A stretch of DNA of 64,000 nt. Origin: Sphingomonadales bacterium 32-65-25. Lineage in GTDB: Bacteria > Pseudomonadota > Alphaproteobacteria > Sphingomonadales > Sphingomonadaceae. A program made the position numbers and the translations under genes. The notes under the pieces are model-generated. The model saw only the letters and a program-made list of their open reading frames with translations, searched no databases and was not told the origin of the DNA. Positions 15,917 through 26,449 of the stretch are shown here, one piece after another (within the stretch, counting starts at the first letter, position 1; every line of letters begins with the position of its first letter). The stretch spans positions 372,001 through 436,000 of the forward strand of contig NCEU01000003.1 of NCBI GenBank assembly GCA_002280855.1. Direction: 5' to 3'.

Positions 15917-17644
15917 TTAAACCCGGCCGTGTTCCTGCATCCAGTTCATCACCCGGCCCATCGCCATTTCCATCAAGTGCGGCGCCATGTTTTCGGGCGG
16001 CGGCGGCAGGCTGTCGAACACCCGGCTTTCGCTGAGCACCTGGTCACCACGCGCGATCACGAAGCCCTGCCAACCCTTGTCCCGCACCGTATTGCAGATA
16101 TCGGTATAGGTGTGCAGGCCGCCGGCATAGGCCATGAAACGGCGCGGCTTGCCCGGCACGTTGGCGCCCATGTACCAGCTGTTGGCCTGCGGCAGCAGCG
16201 TCATCGCGGCAGTCTGGTCGCAATGGTCGGTCCACGCCTGTTCGGCCTCCCGGCTGGCCTCGATGCGAGCGGCTTGGGCAGCGTTCAATGATCCGATGAT
16301 GCTGGCCACATATTCCACATGCTGTTCGATGCTGTGGATCATGTTGGTCAGCACGCTGGGACTGCCCGGTCCGGTGATCAGGAACAGATTGGGGAAGCCG
16401 GCGACCATCAGGCCAAGATAGGTTTCCGGGCCGGCGGCCCAATGCTCCTTGATGGTCTCGCCGCCCACGCCCCGGATATCGATGCGCTCGATGGCGCCGG
16501 TCATCGCATCGAATCCGGTGGCCAGCACCACGGCATCGAAATCGAAGCTGTTGTGCTTCGTCTTGATGCCGGTGGCGGTGAAATTTTGAAGCGGATCAGC
16601 GCGCAGATCGATCAACGAGACGTTGTCGCGATTGTACGTCGCGTAATAGCCGGTATCGACGCACGGCCGCTTGGTGCCGAACGGGTGATCCTTGGGCGTG
16701 AGCAGTTCGGCAACCTTGGGATCCTTCACCTGTTCGCGGATCTTGGCGGCGACGAAATCGGCGATGATCTTGTTGGCTTCGGCATCAATGCCCTGATCGG
16801 CAAAGCCGCTGAGCAGCCGGAACCCGCCCCAGGCCCAGCGCCGTTCCAGTTCGGCCTCGATCTCTTCCGGCGGCGTGTGGATGGCGATCACGTCTTCGCG
16901 GGCCTCGTTCCAGAACCCGCCCACTGTGGCGCGGCTGCGGGCGCGATAAGCGCGGGGATCCTTCAGCCATTCCTGGAAATCATCGTCAGGAATCGGGCCA
17001 TTGTGGGCCGGCATCGAATAATTGGGCGTGCGCTGGAACACGGTGAGGTGCGCGGCAGTTTCGGCGATGATCGGGATCGACTGGATGGCGGATGATCCAG
17101 TGCCGATGATGCCGACGCGCTGGCCGCTGAAGTCCACGCCCTCATGCGGCCAGCGCGAGGTGCGATAGATAGTGCCCTTGTAATCCTCGATGCCGGGGAA
17201 GGTGACATCGGTGGGCACGGACAGGCAGCCGGTGGCCATCACCACAAAGCGGGCCGGGATCACCTCGCCATTGTCGAGCGTGACATTCCAGCCATCGGCC
17301 TTGGCATCCCAGTGGGCGGCGGTCACGCGGGTATTGAAGCTGATGTCGGGCTTCAGGTCGAAACGTTCGGCGACATGGTTGGCATAGGCCAGCAGTTCGG
17401 GCTGCGGCGCATAGCGCTCCGACCAGCGCCATTCCTGTTCAAGTTTCTCATCAAAGCCGAAGCTGTATTCCAGGCTCTGGATATCGACGCGGGCGCCCGG
17501 ATAACGGTTCCAGTACCAGGTGCCGCCAACGCCGCTGCCGGCCTCGATCACGCGGGTCTTCAGGCCCTGCTCCCGGCATTTCAGCAGCATGTACATGCCG
17601 GAAAAACCGGCCCCCACAATCAGCACATCCAGACGGTCTGCCAT
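15917..17644 (-). CDS. Flavin-containing monooxygenase, Baeyer-Villiger type
   Basis: This 575-aa protein has an N-terminal FAD Rossmann motif (VGAGFSG, about 8-14) and a second NADPH motif (IGTGSSA, about 176-182). Between them lies the sequence YKGTIYRTSRWP, at the position of the Baeyer-Villiger fingerprint FxGxxxHxxxWP. Here the fingerprint His is Arg and the first Phe is Tyr, which is atypical. The start at 17644 (MADRLDVLIVG) follows a GGGGAG site. Family enzymes insert oxygen into cyclic or steroid-like ketones. It is the gene immediately downstream of the puf operon terminator and is probably unrelated to photosynthesis. Confidence 0.88.
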   Translation of the reverse strand: MADRLDVLIVGAGFSGMYMLLKCREQGLKTRVIEAGSGVGGTWYWNRYPGARVDIQSLEYSFGFDEKLEQEWRWSERYAPQPELLAYANHVAERFDLKPDISFNTRVTAAHWDAKADGWNVTLDNGEVIPARFVVMATGCLSVPTDVTFPGIEDYKGTIYRTSRWPHEGVDFSGQRVGIIGTGSSAIQSIPIIAETAAHLTVFQRTPNYSMPAHNGPIPDDDFQEWLKDPRAYRARSRATVGGFWNEAREDVIAIHTPPEEIEAELERRWAWGGFRLLSGFADQGIDAEANKIIADFVAAKIREQVKDPKVAELLTPKDHPFGTKRPCVDTGYYATYNRDNVSLIDLRADPLQNFTATGIKTKHNSFDFDAVVLATGFDAMTGAIERIDIRGVGGETIKEHWAAGPETYLGLMVAGFPNLFLITGPGSPSVLTNMIHSIEQHVEYVASIIGSLNAAQAARIEASREAEQAWTDHCDQTAAMTLLPQANSWYMGANVPGKPRRFMAYAGGLHTYTDICNTVRDKGWQGFVIARGDQVLSESRVFDSLPPPPENMAPHLMEMAMGRVMNWMQEHGRV

Positions 17645-17754
17645 GATCTTCTCCCCAATCTTGCGGCCCCTCCCCAGGGGCATGACCCGTACACGCTACC
17701 ACGGCCCGAACTGGGGCAAAGCTGGGAATATTAGGTGCGACAGGCCTTCCCCGG

Positions 17755-17794
17755 AAATGAAACAGGCCCCGGCGTCTGTGAACGCCGGGGCCTG
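17755..17794 (-). terminator. Terminator of the puf operon
   Basis: A 12-bp perfect stem (CAGGCCCCGGCG / CGCCGGGGCCTG, 8-nt loop) lies just beyond the pufC stop on the minus strand and is followed there by TTTCATTT. Confidence 0.85.
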
Positions 17795-17816
17795 CCCATA
17801 CCTGCTGCGCTGTAAC

Positions 17817-18947
17817 TCAAGCGGCGGGCTTCACAGCCTCCGCCGCCGCAGCGGTCTCTGCCGGTGCCGGAGCAGCCGCCACGACCGGGGCCGGAGCGGC
17901 CACGGGCGCAGCGCCCTTCAGCGCCGGATAGTCCTTCAGCATCTTCGCCCCGCCCAGCGGCTTGTTAATCCCCTGGTGGCAGGTGGCGCAGTTCACCTTC
18001 AGCGGATCGCCGTGCGGGCCACGGCGGTTGCCATAGGCACCCTTGCCGTTGGCTGGCCACACATCGCCCAGAGCGCTGATGTAGTTATTGTTGATATCCC
18101 GCACCATGCGAATGCCATACCAGGCCGTCACGCGCTGCGGCCGGCTGTCTTCCCACTTCGCGAAATTGTTCGAGTTGTGGCAGAAGGTGCAGTTCACGCC
18201 CAAGCCCTGGCTCATGTGCATCATGAGGCCATAGGTTTTCTCGGTGGACTGGATGGCAGCCTGGCTGGCGGCGGTCGGGAATTCCTTGCCGCCCACCCGG
18301 ATGTTGTCCTTGCCTGCCAGATAATCCGTGAACGGATCAAAGTTCAGCGAGGCATAGGCCACAGAAGCCGCCGGCGTGTTACCGCCGTACTTCTTGCCGG
18401 TGATCGTGCCCGGTTCCGGCATGGCGGTGGACCAGTTGTTCACTGGCACCGGATTGCCGCGGTGGCAGGTCCAGCAGGTGACACCGGCATTTTCCTGCTT
18501 GCTGAAGTGCGGCGCCCAGGTTGCGTTGATGTTCTGGGTCATCAGCAACATCTTGCGGGCCACGACCTTGGTGTATTTCTCGTCCGAGGCCATGTTTTCC
18601 GGATTGTGGCAGTAGGTGCAGCCAGCATCCTTGACGTTGGAACCATCGGGCGCGATCCACGTGGTCATCGCCTGCATCAGATAGTTGAACTCGTCCACCG
18701 AGACGTTGCCCAGCACGGGCACATTCTCATAGGCCGTGCTCGCCCGGTCGCCAGCGATCATCTCAGCGGTCAGCTCATAGGGCGGGGCTGGAATGTCCCC
18801 AACCTTGGCCTTGCTGTCCGGATCGCTGATCTGGACCATGGCGGTGCCGCGGAAGCCAACTTGCTCCTGCTCTTTCGAGCCGAGTTCGCAACCGGCCAGC
18901 AGCAGGGCCGGCAGGGCGATGGCGACAAGCTTGTTCAGCGTCTTCAT
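17817..18947 (-). CDS. pufC: Photosynthetic reaction centre tetrahaem cytochrome c subunit
   Basis: This 376-aa lipoprotein has lipobox LLAGC with the modified Cys at 20. Four CxxCH motifs (CTYCH, CWTCH, CTFCH, CATCH) give the four haems that re-reduce the special pair from the periplasmic side. It overlaps pufM by four bases (ATGA), so the two are translationally coupled. The last 35 residues are an alanine/proline-rich tail not needed for haem binding. Many aerobic phototrophs have lost pufC; this one keeps it complete. Confidence 0.97.
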   Translation of the reverse strand: MKTLNKLVAIALPALLLAGCELGSKEQEQVGFRGTAMVQISDPDSKAKVGDIPAPPYELTAEMIAGDRASTAYENVPVLGNVSVDEFNYLMQAMTTWIAPDGSNVKDAGCTYCHNPENMASDEKYTKVVARKMLLMTQNINATWAPHFSKQENAGVTCWTCHRGNPVPVNNWSTAMPEPGTITGKKYGGNTPAASVAYASLNFDPFTDYLAGKDNIRVGGKEFPTAASQAAIQSTEKTYGLMMHMSQGLGVNCTFCHNSNNFAKWEDSRPQRVTAWYGIRMVRDINNNYISALGDVWPANGKGAYGNRRGPHGDPLKVNCATCHQGINKPLGGAKMLKDYPALKGAAPVAAPAPVVAAAPAPAETAAAAEAVKPAA

Positions 18948-19915
18948 TGCGGTGCTCCCGGAAGGGTGGCGGGATCAACGACACCGGTGGCCGGATATTC
19001 GCGGGCAAAGCCGTGATCGACCGCCCACAGGAACCAGTTGTCGACAACCGTGCCGGTGAGCAGGATGCCGATGCCGCCCGTGAGCGTCGTCAGCACTGCA
19101 AACCACCAAGCCCAACGGTGGATGGATTCCATCGTGGCGTTCCAGCCCATGGTCCAGCGCCAGAACAGCGCTGCACGTTCAGAGGCAGTACCGCGATCGG
19201 TGATCTGTTCGATTTCGCGTTCGCCGCCATAACGGCCCACCGCCAGGATGGTCGCGCCGTGCATGGCGAACAGCAGGGTCGATCCATACAGGAAGGCGAT
19301 GCTGAGCGCGTGGAACGGATTGTAGAACAGATTGCCGTAGCGGATCGAGAAGGCCGCGGTCCAATCCAGGTGCGGGAAGATGCCGAACGGCACCGCTTCG
19401 GCCCAGCTGCCCATCATCATCGGGCGGATGAAGCCGAGCACGAGGTAGAGCCAGATCGCCGAGCCGAAGGCCCAGGCCACATGGGTGCCCATCCCCAGTT
19501 CCTTGGCGCGCACATAGGTGCGTGCCCACCACAGCAAGATGGACGCCGTGAGGAAGAAGCCGGCGGCAATCCACCAGCCGCCTTCGTTCAACGGCACGCC
19601 AACGGTGAAGCCATATTTGGCGGCCGGCGGTTCAAGCGCGAGCCAGAAGAACTGGCGCACGAACTGGATCGGATCCCAGTTCACCGATGCCGCCATGTTG
19701 AGACCCATGATCTCGATGGCGATGAAGCCACTCAGCAGCGAGGCGATGCCGAGCTTGCCGAGGTAGACGGGACCAAGCTGGGCACCGCCCAGCTTGCCCA
19801 TCAGCCACGACGTGCCGAACGGACCAAAGCGCTCATCGTTGTGAGGACCAAGCGGAACGCCGGCTTCCAGCTCACCACGGAGCTGAACCTGCGTGAAGAT
19901 GTTTTGATATGCCAT
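18944..19915 (-). CDS. pufM: Reaction centre M subunit
   Basis: This 323-aa five-helix integral membrane protein starts [14 protein letters not shown] and carries the conserved PufM helix sequences and the non-haem iron/quinone region ([19 protein letters not shown]). With PufL it binds the bacteriochlorophyll special pair, bacteriopheophytins and quinones. It follows pufL after 15 bases and overlaps pufC. Confidence 0.98.
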   Translation of the reverse strand: MAYQNIFTQVQLRGELEAGVPLGPHNDERFGPFGTSWLMGKLGGAQLGPVYLGKLGIASLLSGFIAIEIMGLNMAASVNWDPIQFVRQFFWLALEPPAAKYGFTVGVPLNEGGWWIAAGFFLTASILLWWARTYVRAKELGMGTHVAWAFGSAIWLYLVLGFIRPMMMGSWAEAVPFGIFPHLDWTAAFSIRYGNLFYNPFHALSIAFLYGSTLLFAMHGATILAVGRYGGEREIEQITDRGTASERAALFWRWTMGWNATMESIHRWAWWFAVLTTLTGGIGILLTGTVVDNWFLWAVDHGFAREYPATGVVDPATLPGAPQ

Positions 19916-19930
19916 GGCGCGTCCCTGTCC

Positions 19931-20755
19931 TCAGCTCCAGATCGGCAGATTGAGCCACCACGTCCACCACTCCGGCCAGCCGCGTGACCAGAAGGGACCC
20001 GAGATGATGATGCACACCGCGCTCCAGAAACCGGCATTCATTGCCAGCAGGAGGCCCACGCGGTGGATGCCCAGCGTGCCGACGGAATAACCGATCAGAT
20101 CGCGGAAAAATGTATCTTCATACTCTGGCGACTTGACCGTTTCGCCCTTGGCCGGGTTGACCGCCGACAGCACCAGCGCGCCATGCAGACCAAGCGCCAG
20201 GGTGGTGGTGAAGAAGAAGCTCACCGCCAGCATGTGCGCAGGGTTGTAATGGAAATGCAGATATTGATAGCCGGTGTTCGACACCCAATCGAGGTGCGGG
20301 AAGATGCCGTAGGGGAAACCATAGCCCCAGGCACCCATAAGCAGCGGGCGGAACACCACCAGCGTGACATAGGCGAAGATCGCCATGCCGAACGCGGCCG
20401 GCACATGATAGCCGATGCCGAGCTTGCGGCAGATTTCCACTTCGCGCAGCGCCCAGCTGCAGAACGCGCCAACAGCGCAGATCGTGACGATCTGCCAGAG
20501 GCCGCCTTCCCTCAGCGGCGCCAGCTTCAGCCCATAGCTGATGTCTGGCGGTGCGATGTTGATCAGCCAGGGGTTCCAGGTGTCGCCGATCGCAGCACCG
20601 TAGATGATCAGTGCCGTACCTAGGGCAGCGAAGAAGGCCGTCGTGACTCCGAAGAAGCCAACGTAAAAGGGACCAACCCAGAAGTCGAAGAGGTCGCCGC
20701 CAATCAGCGTGCCTCCGCGTACTCGATATTTTCGTTCAAAACTCAACACTGCCAT
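19931..20755 (-). CDS. pufL: Reaction centre L subunit
   Basis: This 274-aa protein begins [24 protein letters not shown], the canonical PufL N-terminus, which fixes the start at 20755; upstream in-frame codons are leader sequence. The five helices include [19 protein letters not shown], with the Fe/Q-site histidine. It partners PufM. It is preceded by a 153-bp spacer with strong hairpins after pufA. Confidence 0.98.
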   Translation of the reverse strand: MAVLSFERKYRVRGGTLIGGDLFDFWVGPFYVGFFGVTTAFFAALGTALIIYGAAIGDTWNPWLINIAPPDISYGLKLAPLREGGLWQIVTICAVGAFCSWALREVEICRKLGIGYHVPAAFGMAIFAYVTLVVFRPLLMGAWGYGFPYGIFPHLDWVSNTGYQYLHFHYNPAHMLAVSFFFTTTLALGLHGALVLSAVNPAKGETVKSPEYEDTFFRDLIGYSVGTLGIHRVGLLLAMNAGFWSAVCIIISGPFWSRGWPEWWTWWLNLPIWS

Positions 20756-20788
20756 GGCGCACCTCCCCCATGTTACCGCGGAAGCTTG

Positions 20789-20869
20789 GCTGACCAACGG
20801 TCAGCAGCCAGCGGAACGGGCCCGTTGCAAGGGTGTGGATGGGCGGGCGGCGGAACCGGCCCGCCCATC
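20789..20869 (-). promoter_or_regulatory. Hairpins between pufA and pufL (mRNA stability / partial attenuation)
   Basis: Two perfect stems lie in the pufA-pufL spacer: GCTGACC-AAC-GGTCAGC at 20789-20805 and GATGGGCGGGC / GCCCGCCCATC at 20838-20869 (11 bp, 10-nt loop). In Rhodobacter, hairpins at this position protect the pufBA transcript from 3' decay and give more LH1 than reaction-centre mRNA. The same role is inferred here. Confidence 0.75.
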
Positions 20870-20908
20870 GCACGCTTGACCGGAACAGCCCGGGCAGCCT
20901 GACGGATG

Positions 20909-21088
20909 TCAGGCGGCCTGGGTGGTTTCCGTGATGGCTGCAGCCTTCGCCGGTTCGGCGCCGTCCAACCAATTGTACCGCTCGGTGCTGAGCAGGATGA
21001 AATGGATCAGCACGGCCAGCGTGAACAGGAAGACCGCCAAGGCGGTCAGGATGCGCTGCGGATTGAAAGTTTGCCAGATCTTCCACAT
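20909..21088 (-). CDS. pufA: Light-harvesting 1 alpha chain
   Basis: This 59-aa single-helix antenna polypeptide starts [12 protein letters not shown]. The helix (about 13-35) includes the bacteriochlorophyll-ligating histidine in VLIHFILLS, followed by the conserved ERYNWL segment. The TGA at 20909 gives a short alanine-rich tail. It follows pufB by 12 bases. It assembles with PufB as the LH1 ring around the reaction centre. Confidence 0.95.
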   Translation of the reverse strand: MWKIWQTFNPQRILTALAVFLFTLAVLIHFILLSTERYNWLDGAEPAKAAAITETTQAA

Positions 21089-21100
21089 TGTCGTCGCTCC

Positions 21101-21331
21101 TTAAGCGTGGGGCGCAGCGACGCTGGAAGCGTCAGCCTGCTGGATCTGGTGGATTTCCACGGCCGCGTACGGACGCTTCGAACCGAACCAGGGGCGCCAA
21201 ACCCAAACGAGCCAGTGGGCGATCACAGCCACGATCACGAAGAACGCCATCGACACGACGAAGCCCTTGTGGAACTCCCGCGCTTCGGCGTCGGTCAGGT
21301 AGGTACCCGGACCAATCTTGTTGTCACTCAT
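21101..21331 (-). CDS. pufB: Light-harvesting 1 beta chain
   Basis: This 76-aa protein starts [24 protein letters not shown]. The helix has the ligand histidine in [12 protein letters not shown], the standard LH1 beta signature. The start at 21331 lies behind a GGAGGAAAAGG site. It is longer than classic beta chains of about 50 aa because some 25 residues follow the WRPWF motif. Confidence 0.95.
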   Translation of the reverse strand: MSDNKIGPGTYLTDAEAREFHKGFVVSMAFFVIVAVIAHWLVWVWRPWFGSKRPYAAVEIHQIQQADASSVAAPHA

Positions 21332-21427
21332 GCCTTTTCCTCCGATGGTTCCGCCGCACGCTGCCAATATGGCCTCGCCCGACCGGCGGCTTTGCGGCGT
21401 AGGATGATTCCACCGCAAAGAGATTGA

Positions 21428-21482
21428 GACTGTGTCAGATTGTCTCTGCGACAGTCTATGCCTGACCTTGCCAGCAAGGCAA
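21428..21482 (-). promoter_or_regulatory. Candidate puf promoter and palindromic operator
   Basis: In the 187 bp between bchZ and pufB there is an inverted repeat GACTGT-N17-ACAGTC (21428-21456). On the minus strand a weak -35 (TTGCCT, 21477-21482) and -10 (TAGACT, 21453-21458) with 18-bp spacing overlap the palindrome's edge. The spacing is not that of PpsR (N12). This is pattern evidence only; readthrough from bchZ is also likely. Confidence 0.3.
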
Positions 21483-21518
21483 GTGAATTACAGCTTGAAT
21501 CGAGGGCGATAGCGCCGA

Positions 21519-22967
21519 TCATGCCGCTTGGGCCTCATAAAGGCGCACAGCGGAGCGCAAACGGTCCACGGTTACCAATTTCTCACCCGCATCACGCGCC
21601 GCACGCTCTGCCGCATCACGCAAACGCTTGGCCGCAGAGATTCGCACCAAAACCGGCTCCTTGTCGACAATCCGGTCGAGCTCGGAACGGGCCTCGTCTT
21701 CCCAGCCCACCGCTTCCAGCAGGCGCGACGGCGTCGCATCGGCCTTGTCCATCATGGTGGACAGCGGCAAGATGAAGAACAGCGCATCGAACAGGGCGTT
21801 GCACACTTCCTGCATGATCCAGGTGCAGCCGGCATAGCCCATGAACGGCGTGCCGGTGTGGCGGCGGATGGCGGCACCAGGGAAGCTGGCGTTGATGTAG
21901 ATCGACCGGCTGTTCGATTCGGCCATGTACATGCGTTCGTTGTAGCTGCCGAACACGATCAGCGGGCTCGACGTGGCGATGGCCTGCTTCACGGCTTCGT
22001 TGTCGGGCTTCACGCCGGCGTTGCGCTGGAAGTCGAACACGCAGGGCATGCCCATGTCGTCTTCCAGGAACACCTTCATGCCGCGGGCATAGGTTTCCGT
22101 CGCCACGATGCCAAAGCTGGCGGTGGCAAAGAAATCCTGGGTGACCGAACGCCACAGATCCCACAGCGGCTTGATGGTGGTGTGCTTTTCCTTCTCGATG
22201 AAGGGCCCAGGGTCCACTCCGGTCAACTCACCCAGCTTGCGCAGGAAGGCGGTGGTGCTGGCCAGACCGATGGGGGCCTGAAGATAGGGCCGCTCCAGCG
22301 TCTCGCACAGGTTGCGGCCCCATTCGCGGTACATGCACACGTTCACCGACGCATCGGCCAGGCGGCGGATATCGGCAAGGTGGGTGCCCAGCGGGAACAC
22401 CATGTTCACTTCGCAGCCCATGCCTTCGATTAGACGGCGGATTTCCGCCAGATCGGATGGCATGTTGAAGGTGCCATATTGCGGCCCGATGATGTTGACG
22501 AGCGGCTTCTCGCCCTCCTTGCGCACCTTGGGCGCCGGCATCTTCTTCGGGCCGAATTCTTTCCAAAGCCAGGTCAGCGCGCGGTCGGCGGCCTGCCACT
22601 GATCTTCATCGATGGTGCGCGGCAGGAAGCGAACGATGCTGGTGCCTTCCGGCGTCACGCCGCCGCCGATCATTTCGGCGATGGAGCCGGTGACGACGAC
22701 CGCAGGCAGCGCCGGATCGAGCGTGCGCCAGGCGCGCTTCATGGCGCCCTCGGTGCCGGTCTTGGCCAGTTCATCCTCGCCCAGGCCGGTAACAACGATA
22801 GGCAGTTCGTGCGGCGGCAGGCCATCGGTATAGTGCAGCACCGAAGTGACCGGCAGGTTTTCGCAGCCCACCGGGCCATCGATGACAACCTGCAGGCCCT
22901 TCACCGAGGTGAAGCTGTACACGGCGCCCCAATAGCCGCCGGCCCTATCATGATCGAGCACGAGCAT
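21519..22967 (-). CDS. bchZ: Chlorophyllide a reductase subunit Z
   Basis: This 482-aa nitrogenase MoFe-like subunit ([19 protein letters not shown]..., [23 protein letters not shown]) has cysteines that, with BchY, hold the catalytic cluster reducing ring B of chlorophyllide a. It is the last bch gene of the bchCXYZ block, 4 bases after bchY. The C-terminal extension with a BchB-like PCP-reductase helical region is present. Confidence 0.97.
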   Translation of the reverse strand: MLVLDHDRAGGYWGAVYSFTSVKGLQVVIDGPVGCENLPVTSVLHYTDGLPPHELPIVVTGLGEDELAKTGTEGAMKRAWRTLDPALPAVVVTGSIAEMIGGGVTPEGTSIVRFLPRTIDEDQWQAADRALTWLWKEFGPKKMPAPKVRKEGEKPLVNIIGPQYGTFNMPSDLAEIRRLIEGMGCEVNMVFPLGTHLADIRRLADASVNVCMYREWGRNLCETLERPYLQAPIGLASTTAFLRKLGELTGVDPGPFIEKEKHTTIKPLWDLWRSVTQDFFATASFGIVATETYARGMKVFLEDDMGMPCVFDFQRNAGVKPDNEAVKQAIATSSPLIVFGSYNERMYMAESNSRSIYINASFPGAAIRRHTGTPFMGYAGCTWIMQEVCNALFDALFFILPLSTMMDKADATPSRLLEAVGWEDEARSELDRIVDKEPVLVRISAAKRLRDAAERAARDAGEKLVTVDRLRSAVRLYEAQAA

Positions 22968-22971
22968 TGCG

Positions 22972-24471
22972 TCAGTCCCCGATCGCTTCGCTCGCCTTGG
23001 CGGCGGCGATCATCTTGCCAGCGTATTTCTTCTTGAACTCGGGCCGGTCACGAGGGACCTCTTCCCAGATGCCGGCGGCATGGCCTTCGCCAACGCCCTG
23101 GAAAAAATCCTTCATCATGTCGAAACGGCCCTTGTTGCCAAGCGCACCGTTGATCACCTGGGCCAAGCTGCCGGCGCCGGCCGGCCCCATCAGCGGCCGT
23201 GCCGAGATGAGGTTGGTGAAATACAGGCCGGGGATGGCGCGCGTCTTGGCGTGCTGCACCACCGGCGTGGTGCCGATGGACAGGTCAGGATGGAACTCTT
23301 CCACCGCCGCGATGTCCTGTTCCAGGCTGGCGCGATACTGGATGCGCACCCCCTTGGCTTCCAGCCACTCGCGATCGGGATCAGACCATTTGGTGCGTGG
23401 GCAGGCGGTGCCCACGTACGGCACCTCGGCGCCCGATTCGATCAGCAGACGCGCCACCAGCAGTTCCGAGCCCTCGTAACCCGAAACCGTGATGCGGCCC
23501 TTGATCGGCTTGGCCGAAAGCGCGCCGGTGATCGCCGGCAGCCACTTGTTCTGCGCGGCGGCCACCTTGTCAGCGGATAACCCGAACGCGTCACCGATGG
23601 CAGCCAGCCAGGCAGCGGTGCCGTCGCGGCCGACCGGAGCCGAACCAACGACGGTGCGGCCGGCAGCTTCGAATTCACGCACGGCCGCCGTGTAGAACGG
23701 GTGGATGGCGGCCACCACCGGCGAGGCCAGCGCGGCATACAGCTCGCGCCATTCGCGGGTGGGCACCACTGGCCCAGCCGTCAGGCCCATCGGCTCCAGC
23801 AGCATCGAAATGCCCACCGGATCGGCCGGGAACATTTCGCCGAGCAGGGTCACGGTCGGCTTGTCGGGCATCACGGCCGGCGCCGCGACCGGGCCAGCCA
23901 TGATTTCATTGCGCGCGTAGTTCAGCATCGCGCCGGCCAGCACGTCCTTGGCTTCGGCATGGGTCGGCACGCCAAAGCCCGGCACGTCGATGCCGATGAT
24001 GCGCACACCGTTGATCGCATCGGGCAGCAGCTGCAGCGGCACACCCGAAGCGGTCGGCACGCACAAATTGGTCACCACGATCGTGTCGTATTTTTCCGGA
24101 TCGGCCATGTCGTGCACGGCGTCGCGGATATCCTCGAACAACTTGCCGGTAACCAGCGTTTCCGAATTGAACGGCACATAGCCCACCGTGCGCCGCGCCC
24201 CGTAGAAGTGCGACGTGAAGGTGAGGCCATAAACGCAGCAGGCCGAGCCCGACAGGATGGTGGCGGTGCGGCGCATGCGCAGGCCAACGCGCAGCGAGCC
24301 GAAGGCCGGGCACATGGATTGCGGCTGGTCGTGCGGGCCCTTGGGATAATCGGCCGCATAACGCTCCAGCACTTCGGACTTGCCGGCCTTGGCCGCTGCA
24401 TCGCGCATCGTGTCGGCGCCGGCGTGGCAACCAGCCCCTTCAGCGGGCGGAACCGCCAGGTCTTCAGACAT
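22972..24471 (-). CDS. bchY: Chlorophyllide a reductase subunit Y
   Basis: This 499-aa protein starts MSEDLAVPP at 24471, overlapping the bchX stop by 8 bases; the alternative upstream start would overlap bchX by 44 bases and lacks similarity to the family. Typical segments are [30 protein letters not shown] and CPRTKWSD. It pairs with BchZ as the catalytic component of the reductase converting chlorophyllide a to a bacteriochlorin. Confidence 0.96.
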   Translation of the reverse strand: MSEDLAVPPAEGAGCHAGADTMRDAAAKAGKSEVLERYAADYPKGPHDQPQSMCPAFGSLRVGLRMRRTATILSGSACCVYGLTFTSHFYGARRTVGYVPFNSETLVTGKLFEDIRDAVHDMADPEKYDTIVVTNLCVPTASGVPLQLLPDAINGVRIIGIDVPGFGVPTHAEAKDVLAGAMLNYARNEIMAGPVAAPAVMPDKPTVTLLGEMFPADPVGISMLLEPMGLTAGPVVPTREWRELYAALASPVVAAIHPFYTAAVREFEAAGRTVVGSAPVGRDGTAAWLAAIGDAFGLSADKVAAAQNKWLPAITGALSAKPIKGRITVSGYEGSELLVARLLIESGAEVPYVGTACPRTKWSDPDREWLEAKGVRIQYRASLEQDIAAVEEFHPDLSIGTTPVVQHAKTRAIPGLYFTNLISARPLMGPAGAGSLAQVINGALGNKGRFDMMKDFFQGVGEGHAAGIWEEVPRDRPEFKKKYAGKMIAAAKASEAIGD

Positions 24472-25459
24472 TGTCGTACACCACTTCCAGGCTCGGCTTC
24501 GTCTCATAGACGCCGCCGCGCATGTCGGCCTGAGAAGCCGGTTTCAGGGTGAAGTTGCCACCGGTATCTTCCGGCTTGAACAGGCCGAGCAGGCCATCCT
24601 GATCGAGTGGGGTCGGCCGCACTGGCGGCGCGGTTGCAACGGCTTCTGCCAGTTCGGCGAACAACGGGCCCCACTGGCTGTCTGACGTGCCGATGATCTG
24701 ATAATTGGCGGACTTCTTGCGGATATCTTCATGCGCCGGGATGCTGACCAGCACCGGGATACCGACTGCCTTGGCAAAGGCCTGGGCCTCGCCCGAACCA
24801 TCGTCCTTGTTGATCAGGATGCCGGCGACGCCCACGTTGCCGCCCATCTTGCGGAAATATTCCACCGCCTTGCAGACATTGTTGGCGACATACAGCGATT
24901 GCAGATCGTTCGAGCCGACCACGATCACCTTCTGGCACATGTCGCGGGCGATCGGCAGGCCAAAGCCGCCGCACACCACGTCGCCGAGGAAATCGAGCAG
25001 GACGTAATCGAAGCCCCAATCGTGGAAGCCCAATTTTTCCAGGGTTTCAAAGCCGTGGATGATACCGCGACCGCCGCAACCACGGCCAACCTCGGGCCCG
25101 CCCAGTTCCATGGCGAACACGCCGTCGCGCTGGAAGCAGACGTCTTCAATCGACAGTTCTTCGCCCGAAAGCTTCTTCTTGGACGAGGTTTCGATGATCG
25201 TTGGCGTCGCCTTGCCGCCAAACAGCAGGCTGGTGGTGTCGCTCTTGGGATCGCAGCCGATCAGCAGCACGCGCTTGCCCTGCTGCGCCATCATGTAGGA
25301 GAGGTTGGCGAGCGCGAAGCTCTTGCCGGAACCGCCCTTGCCGTAAATGGCAATGATCTGGGTTTCCTTGGTGATTTCACCGGTATGAACGGGATCAGGT
25401 TCCAGTTCAGCCTCCTCGCGAAGCGCGGCAACCTGATCGAGAAGATTATTGATGCTCAT
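24464..25459 (-). CDS. bchX: Chlorophyllide a reductase iron protein subunit X
   Basis: This 331-aa NifH-like ATPase has P-loop YGKGGSGKS (about 36-44), the switch region, and two cysteines (GRGCGGRG and DVVCGGFG) that bridge a 4Fe-4S cluster across the dimer. The start ATG at 25459 has a GGAGAG site and overlaps the bchC stop (ATGA). It supplies ATP-driven electrons to BchYZ. Confidence 0.97.
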   Translation of the reverse strand: MSINNLLDQVAALREEAELEPDPVHTGEITKETQIIAIYGKGGSGKSFALANLSYMMAQQGKRVLLIGCDPKSDTTSLLFGGKATPTIIETSSKKKLSGEELSIEDVCFQRDGVFAMELGGPEVGRGCGGRGIIHGFETLEKLGFHDWGFDYVLLDFLGDVVCGGFGLPIARDMCQKVIVVGSNDLQSLYVANNVCKAVEYFRKMGGNVGVAGILINKDDGSGEAQAFAKAVGIPVLVSIPAHEDIRKKSANYQIIGTSDSQWGPLFAELAEAVATAPPVRPTPLDQDGLLGLFKPEDTGGNFTLKPASQADMRGGVYETKPSLEVVYDNV

Positions 25460-26388
25460 GCGATATCTCTCCAGTCGAAGACCATCTTGAGACAATTGGG
25501 GTCCGAAAAGGCCTGACCATAAGCGGTCGGAGCTTCTGTTGCCGGTACCTTGTGCGTCACAAGGCCCTCGAGTGACAGCCTACCGCTGCCCACCAGCGCG
25601 AGCGAAGTCGCGAGGTCGTCAGGCTGGAACTCTGTGGCGATGCGGATGCGAAGTTCACGCCGGAACGCTGGCGCGAAGTTGAACGACAGCGGATCGCTGT
25701 AGAAGCCGGCCAGCACGATCTCGCCCCCACGCGCCATGTGCATGACGGTCTGGTCGATCACGCGGTGGTCACCGCTGGCGTCGTAAACCGAGCGGTAATC
25801 CCGCCGCTCGTCGGTCTCGGGCCTGACCACCCGATATCCCTCTGCACCGCTCATGCGGGCGTCATTGATTTCCCACACCGTCGGCTCCACGCCAGCCGCC
25901 AGGGCGATGCGCGCCAGCAGGCGGCCGAGCACACCGTGGCCGATGATCAGATCCGGCATCTCGCCGCCCGCCACCGCATGCTGGGCGGTGGCTGCCAGGC
26001 TCATCAGCACGGCTTTTTCATGGAGTTCGGCCGGCAGCGGAATCACCCGCGCCGCGCCAGTGATCAGCGTCTTGGCCTGGCCGCCAAACAGCCCGCGCGC
26101 GCCTTCGAATTTCGATGATCCCGGCACGAACACAGTCTTGCCGATCATCGCGGTCGCATTCTCGCCGGCGTCCACCACCGTGCCGACTGCTTCATATCCG
26201 GGAACCAACGGATATCCCATGCCGGGGAACATGGGCATGGATCCATTGTACATCAGCTTTTCCGTGCCCATGGAAATGCCTGAAAAGTCGATCGACACCA
26301 CCACGTCATCGGCTTGGCAGGGCGTGAGCGTCAGCGAGCGCAAGGTAACGCGCTCAGGCTCTTCCACCACAACGGCCAGTGTTTCCAT
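25456..26388 (-). CDS. bchC: 2-desacetyl-2-hydroxyethyl bacteriochlorophyllide a dehydrogenase
   Basis: This 310-aa zinc-type medium-chain dehydrogenase-like protein (METLAVVVEEPERVTLRSL, GYPLVPGYEAVGTVVDAG, IIGHGVLGRLLARIAL cofactor loop) oxidises the 3-hydroxyethyl group made by BchF to acetyl. It is the first bch gene after crtF, with 177 bp between them that contain a perfect PpsR-type box and a plausible promoter. It overlaps bchX by 4 bases. Confidence 0.96.
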   Translation of the reverse strand: METLAVVVEEPERVTLRSLTLTPCQADDVVVSIDFSGISMGTEKLMYNGSMPMFPGMGYPLVPGYEAVGTVVDAGENATAMIGKTVFVPGSSKFEGARGLFGGQAKTLITGAARVIPLPAELHEKAVLMSLAATAQHAVAGGEMPDLIIGHGVLGRLLARIALAAGVEPTVWEINDARMSGAEGYRVVRPETDERRDYRSVYDASGDHRVIDQTVMHMARGGEIVLAGFYSDPLSFNFAPAFRRELRIRIATEFQPDDLATSLALVGSGRLSLEGLVTHKVPATEAPTAYGQAFSDPNCLKMVFDWRDIA

Positions 26389-26449
26389 TCAAACAACCCC
26401 ATAAGGAAACCGGCCAGTTTTGCCCCGCTGAGCCGTCCCAATGCAATGG

